From assembly GCF_040869045.1 (NCBI RefSeq), contig NC_090323.1, forward strand, positions 168,414,083 to 168,478,082: a stretch of 64,000 nt of DNA. The letters are read 5' to 3'. The number at the start of each line of letters is the position of its first letter. The first letter of the stretch is position 1. The notes under the pieces were generated by a model. That model had not been told where the DNA came from and ran no database searches. It saw only the letters and a program-made list of their open reading frames with translations. Made by a program: the position numbers and the translations under genes. The stretch is from Eurosta solidaginis (taxonomy: Eukaryota > Arthropoda > Insecta > Diptera > Tephritidae). This document shows positions 9,292 through 18,890 of this stretch, one piece after another.

Positions 9292-10644
9292 TTAGTTTAA
9301 CGATTGAGTGGATTTGGAGATTTGCTCGTCTCCTTCAGCTCTGCGTTTACGGCCACCCACCTTGTTGGAACTATTGGAATTGCTACTGCAATGACGTGCA
9401 ATGTGACCTGGGTTACCGCACTTGAAACATTTCATAATTCCGGCATTTTTCTGTTGTGATCCCTTCAGAGCTTCCAAAATTGTATCTACCCATGCCGGCC
9501 TTTCTACTTCCACACGATGAGCTTTGTATGCTGGTTTACTCAATAATGACGCCGTTTCCTGAGTCAATGCATGGGATACCGTTTCAGAAAATGTTTGCTT
9601 TGGGTTCGCGTATGTGGCTCGCTTCGTTTCGACGTCCCGTATGCCATTTATAAAGCTCTGAATCTTCACTCTTTCCGTATATTCCACGGGTGCATCCGCA
9701 TTTGCAAGATGAGCCAATCTTTCAATGTCCGAATCAAACTCCTGCAAAGTCTCGTTAGCTTTTTGGTAGCGGTTTTGCAATTCTATTTGAAATATCTGTT
9801 TCCTGTGTTCGCTTCCGTATCGCCGTTCTACAGCAGCCATCAATGCGTCATAACTGTTCCGTTCGTACTCTGGAATAGTCTGTAAGATTTCCGCGGCAGG
9901 CCCTTTCAGTGCCACGAACAGAGCTGCAACTTTATCTTCAGCATTCCATTGGTTCACTGCTGCGGTCTTCTCAAACTGTAGCTTAAAGACCTGAAAAGGA
10001 ACAGAACCGTCAAAAGATGGAGTTTTTACCTTTGTATTACTCGCTGAAGCAGCCGGCCGATTAAGTTGCAATTCCTGTATACGACCTCTCAACGCATCCA
10101 CCTCTGCCTCGAATTTTCCTTCAAACTGCAGTATTTTTTCGTCCATGCGCGCTTCGAGTTTTGATGATATACGCGCCTCTTGTGCTTCTAGTTGTACTGT
10201 TATGCGTGTCTCTTGTTCTTTCAGTTGGGTTGCCATATATGTCTTTTGTTCTTCCAGCTGTGATGACATATTTGTGGATATTTGTGATGACATTTCTGTT
10301 ATACGTGCCTCTTGTGCTTCCATCTTGGATGTTAAAAGTGTCTCCTGCGATTCTAGTTGTGATGCCAGTTGAGATGACACTGTCGATGTTTGAGCAGATA
10401 TTGCAGCTAAAATCATGTTCAAGTCTGTACTGGTAACCGTCTGCGATGTTTCGTTCTTCTCTTCAATTTTTGTTGTCTCGTCGCCATCAAGATGAAAGAC
10501 ATGCTCTTCCACATCAATTCCTTCTGCTTCCATTGCTTCTCGTAGCCGTGCCTGAAGTTCGAGTTTAACGCCGCTTGTATTCAATCCACGGCTCTCCAAC
10601 TCCTTCTTCAGTTGCGGGATCTTCAATTCACTTAACTTTGCCAT
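9292..10644 (-). CDS. Gypsy gag with N-terminal SAP-like domain and CCHC zinc knuckle
   Basis: The 450-codon frame is intact and is the structural, particle-forming protein. Residues 1-40 (LKIPQLKKELESRGLNTSG and following) fit the SAP helix-turn-helix DNA-binding motif. Residues about 75-190 are a long heptad-like, Q/E/S-rich region with repeats of the type QLEAQEARI, probably coiled coil. Residues about 210-340 resemble the Retrotrans_gag capsid region (FDGSVPFQVFKLQFE, LKGPAAEIL). A zinc knuckle CFKCGNPGHIARHC lies near residue 408 and should bind RNA. The start ATG lies about 40 nt after the primer binding site, as expected for the first ORF. Pol follows in an overlapping -1 frame. Confidence 0.9.
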   Translation of the reverse strand: MAKLSELKIPQLKKELESRGLNTSGVKLELQARLREAMEAEGIDVEEHVFHLDGDETTKIEEKNETSQTVTSTDLNMILAAISAQTSTVSSQLASQLESQETLLTSKMEAQEARITEMSSQISTNMSSQLEEQKTYMATQLKEQETRITVQLEAQEARISSKLEARMDEKILQFEGKFEAEVDALRGRIQELQLNRPAASASNTKVKTPSFDGSVPFQVFKLQFEKTAAVNQWNAEDKVAALFVALKGPAAEILQTIPEYERNSYDALMAAVERRYGSEHRKQIFQIELQNRYQKANETLQEFDSDIERLAHLANADAPVEYTERVKIQSFINGIRDVETKRATYANPKQTFSETVSHALTQETASLLSKPAYKAHRVEVERPAWVDTILEALKGSQQKNAGIMKCFKCGNPGHIARHCSSNSNSSNKVGGRKRRAEGDEQISKSTQSLN

Positions 10645-10681
10645 GTCCTTGTTGTCCTCTAGAATTTATTCAACAATTCCT

Positions 10682-10693
10682 CTTCTGACACCA
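10682..10693 (-). other. Gypsy primer binding site (tRNA-Leu type)
   Basis: On the minus strand TGGTGTCAGAAG begins 2 nt after the end of the LTR. As I recall, it is complementary to the 3' end of some insect tRNA-Leu species. Its position just inside the 5' LTR identifies it as the minus-strand priming site. Confidence 0.65.
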
Positions 10694-10695
10694 AT

Positions 10696-11405
10696 TGTAA
10701 CGAATTTGCTTGCAAATCCTCTTATTTGCAATCCTCTACTAAGTTCGAATCACTAAACTGTTGAATAAATAACTCCAATTTGTAATAATGCAAAATGGCC
10801 TTCATTAAAGTACTTCACAATACACTCAAACTGTGCAACGAATAGCTTGCTTAATAACCACACTGATTGATAGCTCAATGAAACTCTACTATTCAAAATA
10901 ATACTGCTATTGCTACATCGTCTTAATCGCAACTCCTTGACAAGTCAAATCAAACTGAATTTCTTACTCGCCTGCTCCGCTTTTATAGTTTACGCTGCAT
11001 ACTTCTAGGCTTTTCGATTTCCAGAAGTTACTAGTTAGTTCGGCTACAAAATCGCCAGCCACAACTACGTGCACAAATTATTGCTCTCTCTTGTGACAAC
11101 TCAGATAAGATATATGCATGTGTTTGTGCAATGCCGCTCCGCTGCTCGTATACGTACATATGTGTAGACGCAATTATTTATTCGTTTATGTAGATACATA
11201 ATGATTGAATTATTTATGTGAACGTTTGTAGTTTACAGTCTCTCGCGCATACATAGGCGTATAAGTAAATGCATATGTGTGTGACATCTTTCGGCTGCCT
11301 TATATATGTGTATACATGATTTTATTATTGACGTAAATACTGCTTATCGTGGCCTTGGCATCGCCTTAGTGATGGTATAACTTAGTGCTGTTAATATCCG
11401 TGACA
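10696..11405 (-). repeat. Gypsy 5' LTR (710 bp)
   Basis: The minus-strand sequence starts TGTCACGGATATTAAC and ends AAATTCGTTACA, a TGT...ACA terminus, placed directly upstream of the primer binding site and gag. It shares its layout with the solo LTRs at 17359 and 38574, including the stretch around GGAGTTATTTATTC and the terminal ATTCGTTACA/AATTCGCTACA. The partner 3' LTR is absent from the window. Confidence 0.85.
10950..10990 (-). promoter_or_regulatory. LTR core promoter: TATA box and initiator
   Basis: On the minus strand CTATAAAAGC (TATA starting at 10987) precedes TCAGTT (A at 10956) by 31 nt, the canonical spacing between a TATA box and an insect initiator. This places the U3/R boundary and start of genomic RNA near 10956. 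The solo LTR at 17359 has a similar AATAAAAGC...TCAGTTTGATT arrangement. Confidence 0.65.
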
Positions 11406-11423
11406 ATATGTATATATACATAC

Positions 11424-11921
11424 ATTGAAGTTGCGCAACCTGGGTATTTTTATTTGATCGCTTATAACTTCCGTATTTTTGCATCGCTTTACTTCAATGA
11501 TAGCTTATCTTTTTTCTAATTAAACAGAGCTTTACGTAAAGAAAACATATCTGGAAAAAAATTTGTTGTTTTGGAATGCTGCTCTCGCAAAAAGTAAAAA
11601 AAAAAACAAAAATCTGATGTGATAAGCTAATATCTAGAAAACTATCTGGTTGAGCAAAAAACAATGTATGATGCATTGATAGCAAATTTTATCGTCTTTC
11701 CGATTCTGCAAACTTTTTTGCAATTGCTTGAGATATACGTAATTAAAGGGAGCCATCTTTTTTGTTTTTTTCGAATAACGGTAAATTGCAAAGGTCTCAA
11801 AAACGGTACCATAGAATCAAAAATGAACTCAATTTTCGAAATAAGGGGGTGATTTTATATACGAATTTCATAACGGTATTTCTGGTAAAGAGAAAAAGTT
11901 GAAATCCGTGGTCCAGTGTCA
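11424..11921 (-). repeat. Right arm of long terminal-type inverted repeat
   Basis: Reverse-complement homologue of 541-932, with conserved blocks in the same order and CACTGG at the outer end. An additional stretch around 11590-11690 is not in the left arm. It begins only 18 bp outside the Gypsy LTR, so the Gypsy element inserted close to the inner edge of this arm. Confidence 0.75.
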
Positions 11922-12265
11922 TCTAATAATTCTTCCGTAATATTCGGATTGAAAGATCTAGTAAACTAGTAAGCAATTTAAACTCCACCGCTCTGCTATC
12001 TCCCCCCCTCCCCCTCCAGGAGAAACATTGCTTAAAATATCTACTTGCCATTCTTGACCATAAGTTGTCATGGAATCTCAACGTATGTATATGAATGTAT
12101 AAGTGTACAGTGGCGTATGTGAAGGCTATCGCCTTCTCTCTCTCTCTTTCTTTGTATATTAACAGCTGTTTTAAAGCCTTACCTGTTCGATGACGTCCTT
12201 ATTTGATGCACAGCACCAAGAAAAAAAAAACATATCTCAAACAATTAGAGTGAGTAGCAATCAAA
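11922..12265. other. Unassigned spacer with CT microsatellite
   Basis: There is no gene. A C-rich run (12001-12020) and a (CT)n tract near 12136-12150 are the only visible features. Confidence 0.4.
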
Positions 12266-13115
12266 ACTCAGAATAATGGGAGCCCTAACGGCTGCACTGT
12301 ATGCCATGCCACATATATCACATGGAGACCTGGTGGCGAAGAACATAGTGTTTACAACTGCACCGCGACTCCATGCCTCAGGGCAGTTTGAAAGCAGACC
12401 ATACGGTCACGAAAATACTACCCGATTCCATACTTGCGCTTCAATGAAGAGCAAGAGCCAGAAAGGAAATGTGCATTGGCACTGAAATGGCGGAAAAATC
12501 GACGTGCATGTGTGCACATTTGCTTCAAGACTTACGAAATAGGTAAACTGTGCTGATCTGCCAGATCTCTGAAATATTTTTCATATAGAAATAGTAAAAC
12601 AGCTTAAACTGCGACTGTTTTGAGCTAGTGTATGGATAAACTAAGAACGTCGTTTCCCTCGAAGCTTGACCCGTTACTGACCAATCAATTTGGTCGAGAT
12701 AAGAGGGAGGCAAGAGGAGCATACCAAGCTGGTAAGGCAGGGAAGCAAGTGCGGGGCTGCAAAGTGCGAAGATCATGTGCAGGTCTTACGATCACTGACG
12801 CTGCCAACTGCCTTCATATGCTTTTAAATAAGGCCTCGTCAGTGATAGCAGCTGCATGAAGTACGGGTTGTAGGAAAATACGATCCGATGTTTTTTGCTT
12901 GTGTCTCGTTTTCGCTAGTTAGGGTTCCAGTTATAAAAAGTGGTATATTTATCAGATATAGAAGAAGCAAGTAGTGCAGGTCCTACAAAGCTTCTAATAT
13001 TTGCTTAGAGGGCCGAGTTATTTTATAACAAAGGTGTTGGATTTTGATAGGATTTTACAGTTTAATTAGGCAGCTTCCTTTAGGTCCTCACGGACCGGCC
13101 AGCTCAACCTAACAT
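12266..13115 (+). mobile_element. Degenerate LOA-like 3' fragment
   Basis: Plus-strand translation around 12276-12420 (ALYAMPHISHGDLVAKN, then SGQFESRPYGH) matches the intact ORF2 at 2968-6549 just upstream of its RNase H domain. Around 12700-12790 the DNA resembles the ORF2 region ending QARGCKVSKIMC. From 12960 to 13115 it matches the 3' UTR, including GGACCGGCCAGCTCAACCTAAC at the end. RNase H and other segments are deleted or unreadable. Confidence 0.8.
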
Positions 13116-13820
13116 ATTCACATGGTGTCCATACCAAACGAAAAGAAAATTTCGCGTGGAAAAAAACTAGTCACGCAAAATTTTGCCGACATACGAGCAA
13201 GAAGGCAACCAGGAAAAACTACGGTATCTATTAAACGCTCAATTTCACAACATAATTTGAAATCGGACACACATGCACATTCTGTAGCATTTTTCTTTTC
13301 ATCACTCCAGCATTTATAAATGAATACCTTATATATAGAAAAAATCGAAGACTGTCACGCTTTTTATAGTAAGTGAGCTTTAGAGATACGCTAAGCAGAC
13401 GAACGGGGGTTTAATATGTTACAGTATCCCCATCGAAAGGTTGCTAGGATGACGGGCGCTCTATGGAAAATGTGCTTCCAAATTTAATTTAGGATACCAA
13501 GTAGGCATAATCCGTTGTAGAAGCCACCGGTTGTGTGTGAGAACGGTTTCAGCTGTATGTATGGTTATGTATGGTCGGATCTCGTTAAAGTGCATGCGGA
13601 GGTGTAATATTATCCCTGTATCAGGCGATACACGTCGTGAAAAGTGCGATCGTGGATTTAGTCGGTTGAGTGAGGTTAAAGAAACAGGAGAGGGCAGGGT
13701 TCATTTAGCGTCACGCAGTCATCTAACTAAAAGATTATAGTAACTCTTTCCGGTAGAAAAGCGAGTTAGGATAGAGAGAATTTTAATATAAGTGCGTATA
13801 GGACACCCCTCATGGTTTAG
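13116..13820. other. Unassigned spacer
   Basis: Short ORFs of 65-69 codons (13122-13319 and 13531-13740) have no recognisable family, codon pattern or domain. I see no repeat match elsewhere in the window. Confidence 0.35.
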
Positions 13821-16800
13821 TTTTTTTTTTTATACTCAGTTGAGCAAAGCTCACAGAGTATATTAAGTTTGATTGGATAACGGTTGGTTGTACAGGTATA
13901 AAGGAATCGAGATAGATATAGACTTCCATATACCAAAATCATCAGGATCGAAAAAAAATTTGATTGTGCCATGTCCGTCCGTCCGTCCGTTAACACGATA
14001 ACTTGAGTATATTTTGACGTATCTTGATGAAATTTGGTATGTAGGTTCCTGAGCACTCATCTCGGATCGCTATTTAAAATGAACGATATCGGACTATAAC
14101 CACGCCTACTTTTTCGATATCGAAAATTTCGAAAAACCGAAAAAGTGCGATAATTCATTACCAAAGGAATATAAAGCGATAAAACTTGGTAGGTGAGTTG
14201 AACTTATGACGCAGAATAGAAAATTAGTAAAATTTTGGGCGTGGCACCGCCCACTTTTAAAAGAAGGTAATTAAAAATTTTGCAAGCTCTAATTTGGCAG
14301 TCGTTGAAGATATCATAATGAAATTTGGAAGTAACGTTACTCCTACTAATATATGTACGCTTAATAAAAATTAGCAAAAAAAAAGGAGGAACACGCCCAC
14401 TTAAAAAAAAATTTTTTTTTTTTAAGTAAAATTTTAACAAAAAATTTAATATCTTTAGAGTATATAAGTAAATTATGTCAACATTCAACTCCAGTAATGA
14501 CATGGTGCAACAAAATATATAAATAAAAGAAAATCCCAAATAGGCGTGGCTCCGCTCTTTTTCATTTAATTTGTCTAGGATACTTTTAACGCCATAAGTC
14601 GAAAAAAAACTTACCAATCCTTTCGAAATTTGGTAGGGGCATAGATTTTATGACGCTAACTGTTTTCTGTGAAAATGGGAGAAATCGGTTGAAGCCACGC
14701 CCAGTTTTTATACGCAGTCTTCCGTCTGCCCTTCCGCATGGCCGTTAACACGATAATTTGAGCAAAAATCGACATATCTTTACTGAATTAGTTCACGTAC
14801 TTATCTGAACTCACTTTATCTTGATATAAAAAATGAACGAAATCCGACTATGACCACGCCCACTTTTTCGATAACGAAAATTACGAAAAATGAAAAAAAT
14901 GCTATAATTCTATACCAAATACGGAAAAAAGAATGAAACATGGTAATTGGATTGGTTAATTGACACGAAATATAACTTAAAAAAAAACTTTGTAAAATGG
15001 TTGTGACACCTACCATATTAAGTAGAAGAAAATGAAAAAGTTCTGCAGGGCGAAATAAAAAACCCTTAAAATCTTGGCAGGTATTACACATATAAATAAA
15101 TTAGCGGTATCCAACAGATGATGTTCTGGGTCACCCTGGTCCACATTTTGGTCGATATCTGGAAAACGCCTTCACATATACAACTACCACCACTCCCTTT
15201 TAAAACTCTCATTAATAACTTTAATTTGATACCAATATTGTACAAACAAATTCTAGGGTCACCCCTGGTCCACCTTTATGGCGATATCGCGAAAAGGCGA
15301 CCACCTATACAACTACCACCACTCCCTTTTAAAACCCTCATTAACACCTTTAATTTGATACCCATATTGTACAAACAAACTCTAGAGTCACCCCTGGTCC
15401 ACCTTTATGGCGATATTTCGAAACGGCTTCCACCTATAGAACTACGGCCCACTCCCTCTTAAAATACTCATTATCACCTTTCCTTTGATACCCATATTGT
15501 ACAAACGCATTCTGTAGTCACCCCTGGTCCACTTTTATGGCGATATCTCGAAAAGGCGACCACCTATACAGCTTCCACCACCCCCGTTTTGAACCCTCAT
15601 TAATGCCTTTCATTTGATACCCATATTGTACAAACAAATTCTAGGGTCACCCCTGGTCCACCTTTATGGCGATATCGCGAAAAGGCGACCACCTATACAA
15701 CCACCATCACCCCCTTTTAGAACCCTCATTAATGCCTTTCATTTGATACCCATATTATACAAACAAATTCTAGGGTCACCCCTGGTCCACTTTTATGGCG
15801 ATATCTCGAAAAGGCGACCACCTATACAACTTCCACCACCCCCGTTTTGAACCCTCTTTAATGCCTTTCATTTGATACCCATATTGTACAAACAAATTCT
15901 AGGGTCACCCCTGGTCCACCTTTATGGCGATATCTCGAAAAGGCGACCACCTATAGAACTTCCACCACCCCCTTTTAGAACCCTAATTAATGCCTTTCAT
16001 TTGATACCCATATTGTACAAACAAATTCTAGGGTCACCCCTGGTCCACTTTTATGGCGATATCTCGAAAAGGCGACCACCTATACAACTTCCACCACCCC
16101 CGTTTTGAACCCTCATTAATGCCTTTCATTTGATGCCCATATTGTACAAACAAATTCTAGGGTCACCCCTGGTCCACCTTTATGGCGATATCGCGAAAAG
16201 GCGACCACCTATACAACTACCATCACCCCCTTTTAGAACCCTCATTAATGCCTTTCATTTGATACCTATATCGTACAAACACATTCTAGAGTCACCCCTG
16301 TCCACCCTTATGGCGATATTTCGAAACGGCTTCCACCTATAGAACTAAGGCCCACTCCCTCTTAAAATACTCATTAGCACCTTTCGTTTGATACCCATAT
16401 TGTACAAACGCATTCTAGAGTCACCCCTGGTCCACTTTTATGGCGATATCTCGAAAGGGCGACCACCTATACAACTTCCACCACCCCCTTTTAGAACCCT
16501 CATTAATGCCTTTCATTTGATACCCATATTGTACAAAAACAGTCTAGAGTCACCCCTGGTCCACCCTTATGGCGATATCTCGAAAAAGCGACCACCTATA
16601 CAACTTCCACCACCCCCTTTTAGAACCTTCATTAATGCCTTTCATTTGATACCCATATCGTACAGACACATTCTAGAATCACCCCTGGTCCACCTTTATG
16701 GCGATATTTCGAAACGTCTTCCACCTATTGAACTAAGGCACACTCCCTTTTAAAATACTCATTAACACCTTTCATTTGATACCCATATCGTACAAACAAA

Positions 16801-17050
16801 TTCTAGAGTCAACCCTGATCCACCTTTATGGCGATATCCCTAAATGGCGTCCACCTATAGAACTATGGCCCACTCCCTCATAAAATACTCTTTAATTCCT
16901 TTCATTTGATACCCATGTCATACAAACACATTCCAGGGTTTCCCTCGGTTCATTTTCCTATATGGTTATTTTCCCTTATGTTGTCACCATAGCTCTCAAC
17001 TGAGTATGTAATGTTCGGTTACACCCGAACTTAACCTTCCTTACTTGTTT
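13821..17050 (+). mobile_element. HINE-like non-autonomous element, copy A
   Basis: The left end is T-run/TATACTCAGTTGAGC. The right end is CTCAACTGAGTATGTAATG followed by the hairpin GTTCGGTTACACCCGAAC and CCTTACTTG. The TACTCAGTTGAG motif is inverted at the two ends. Between them are a body with several CCACGCCC stretches, GTCCGTCC repeats and a 129-bp tandem array. Subterminal inverted repeats, a 3' hairpin and a central minisatellite resemble Helentron-associated (HINE/DINE-1-type) elements; that class assignment is an inference. No protein-coding capacity is seen beyond chance ORFs. Confidence 0.75.
15120..16940 (+). repeat. 129-bp minisatellite array, about 14 units (copy A)
   Basis: Units contain TTTGATACCCATATTGTACA, CACCCCTGGTCCAC, TTATGGCGATATC and CCACCTATA. 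The period measured from TAATGCCTTTC at 15601 to 15730 is 129 bp. In the central part the segments CCCCCGTTTTGAACCC and CCCCCTTTTAGAACCC alternate from unit to unit, so the recent amplification unit was a 258-bp dimer. Because 129 is divisible by 3, chance frames stay open across units. Confidence 0.9.
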
Positions 17051-17358
17051 ATTTTTGAATTTTATAGACATATTTCTGTCACATACATAGTTGGGGGTCC
17101 GCCTTTTTAAGAATGGGAACGATCGCAGATCGTGTCAGGAGTTTTTGATAGATCAAGCGCCATGAGCATTGTCCAGAGGTGGGACTGTTTATTAAATCTC
17201 TCGGTAATCTGAGTAGCTGATAAACTTAGCGCGGTTGTAGCGGTATGCGATTTAAAATTAAAAAGCTGGACGCCTTTCGATGCAATCTTATGATGCACTG
17301 AAATTTTCAGTAAAATCACCAACCGACTACTTTCATATGATTATGACTACTTTCATAT
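17051..17358. other. Unassigned spacer
   Basis: A 71-codon minus frame at 17107-17322 has no recognisable family. Nothing else was found. Confidence 0.35.
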
Positions 17359-17864
17359 TGTAACGAATTCTGGGGATTTCTGATAATTATGCACGTTCTG
17401 ATAACGTTCGAGTTCAGCGAGAACTGTCGAATAAATAACTCCAATATTCAGTATTGGTAAAACGGTCTTTATTTAGCCTACTTTGAGAGCAGTATAGTTA
17501 GACTTCAATATCACGTACTTCACAAAAGCGTGTTTTAATCAAACTGACTCTATCGCTTCCATCGCGCTGCTTTTATTCTCTCAGTTTGACTCGTTCACCT
17601 ATCTCTCCTAAGGTCTAGACTTGTCAAGAACATTTGGAATAGTGGTATCGCATACTTGGTTATTTAGCTATATGCGTGTATATGTGTGAGTAAATATTTC
17701 TGTTCTTAGCTGGTGACTACATATGTGTATATGAGATATTCTTCGTCGCCTTCTAAGTACGTTTGTAAATGAATTATTTTGATGTGTGCACAAGAGTGGC
17801 TGCTTGGTTTATTGTTGTTGTGCATTTATTTACTAACAGCATAGTGATACTAACATTTGCCACA
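17359..17864 (-). repeat. Solo Gypsy LTR (506 bp)
   Basis: Plus-strand TGTAACGAATTCTGGGG to ACATTTGCCACA gives TGT...ACA termini on the minus strand. It is closely related to 38574-39013 in the opposite orientation (shared ATAGTGATACTAAC, TTGTGCATTTATTTACTAACAGC and GAATAAATAACTCCAATA). Flanks are ATAT on the left and GTAT on the right, probably a mutated 4-bp target duplication. No internal region is attached, as expected after LTR-LTR recombination. Confidence 0.75.
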
Positions 17865-18890
17865 GTATAATATCTATCAACTCCCACTATTTAGTATCCA
17901 CCAAAAATGTTTGGATAGTGTTTCTAGCTACAACTACGCGAATAAAGCCCCATTGCAGGTGGCTCCTATTGGAATTTCGTTTTGGTATCATTTAGCGCTA
18001 ATAAGAAATTAATGCCAACCTGTAATGGGTTCTACTTATATCATCTTGATAATAAGCACCAAGTAAAAGGAAGAAGATGCATACAAAATTTTAAAAAGAA
18101 GTTTACAAATTAAAAAATTTTAAATGCATTTCATAAAATTTAATAACAATTCGTCATTTTACTTATTCTTTTTTTTTTTCTAATCTCATAAAAATAATCT
18201 CACATACCAAATGTTTACAAATTTGACACTCACGATTTTCACTTAACCGACAACCTGAAGGCTAACATTCCAGAACGTTTCTGCTAAAATGAATAATTTT
18301 TTTTTTTTACAAAAAAATCTTTGAATTAGTTTTACCTTCGCAAACAGATTTTGCGCAATCCATAACAAATTAATAAAAATTCGACAACATGTAACAATGT
18401 CTCGCTCACCTAACAAATCCTAGCACACACACACAAACGTAAATACCTACATATACATTTAAGCGTATTTTGTCAAATTTTTAAGCCAAACAACCAATGA
18501 GAATTTTGTGATTTTATAATGTTGGAAGCAACAAATAGGGTGAAGGCCCTTGGCCGAGTGCTGGAGCGATACGAATTATATTGTGAGTGTGTGTGTGTGG
18601 CATATCTGTGTGTTTTCAAGCATTAACCAGCAAAAAATTATATGTGCGATTCTAGGGTAAAAGGCAAGACAAATAACTTTGTAATGAAGTAATTATAATC
18701 TCTAGCAACTTATTATAAGCCTAAAAATCAGCTCATTATAATCACTTTAATATTTTGTAATAAGGGCAGAAAGTTTAAACTGAAACTTCCCTCGAGAAAG
18801 GATTTGTAATCAATACCCAATGAATGAATCTGAAATCAGAAATGATATTGAAACTAAAAAAATAATAAAAAAAAAATGTTTAAGTTAAAC
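17865..18890. other. AT-rich spacer with CA/GT microsatellites
   Basis: No gene was recognised. (CA)n is present near 18424-18435 and (GT)n near 18583-18598. Confidence 0.4.

Larger units (their letters stand above)
2058..11405 (-). mobile_element. Ty3/Gypsy LTR retrotransposon, 3' end lost, split by a LOA-like insertion
   Basis: In minus-strand order the parts are an LTR (10696-11405), a primer binding site, gag, protease-RT-RNase H and integrase. The integrase reading frame breaks off at about 2058 directly against the orphan gene. There is no second LTR on that side, so the element lost its integrase C-terminus and 3' LTR or was joined by deletion. Pol is interrupted between the RNase H linker and the integrase by the LOA-like element at 2865-7057. 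The LTR is followed by ATAT, the same tetranucleotide that flanks the solo LTR at 38574. Confidence 0.9.

Noticed and set aside
15118..16753. Several plus-strand ORFs encoding repeated GSPLVHLYGDISKRRPPI-like segments
   Set aside because: They are frames through the 129-bp minisatellite, open only because the unit length is divisible by three. There is no start context and no continuity outside the array.
15120..16940. CRISPR-like array
   Set aside because: The units are contiguous 129-bp tandem repeats without short constant repeats and unique spacers, and the genome is eukaryotic.
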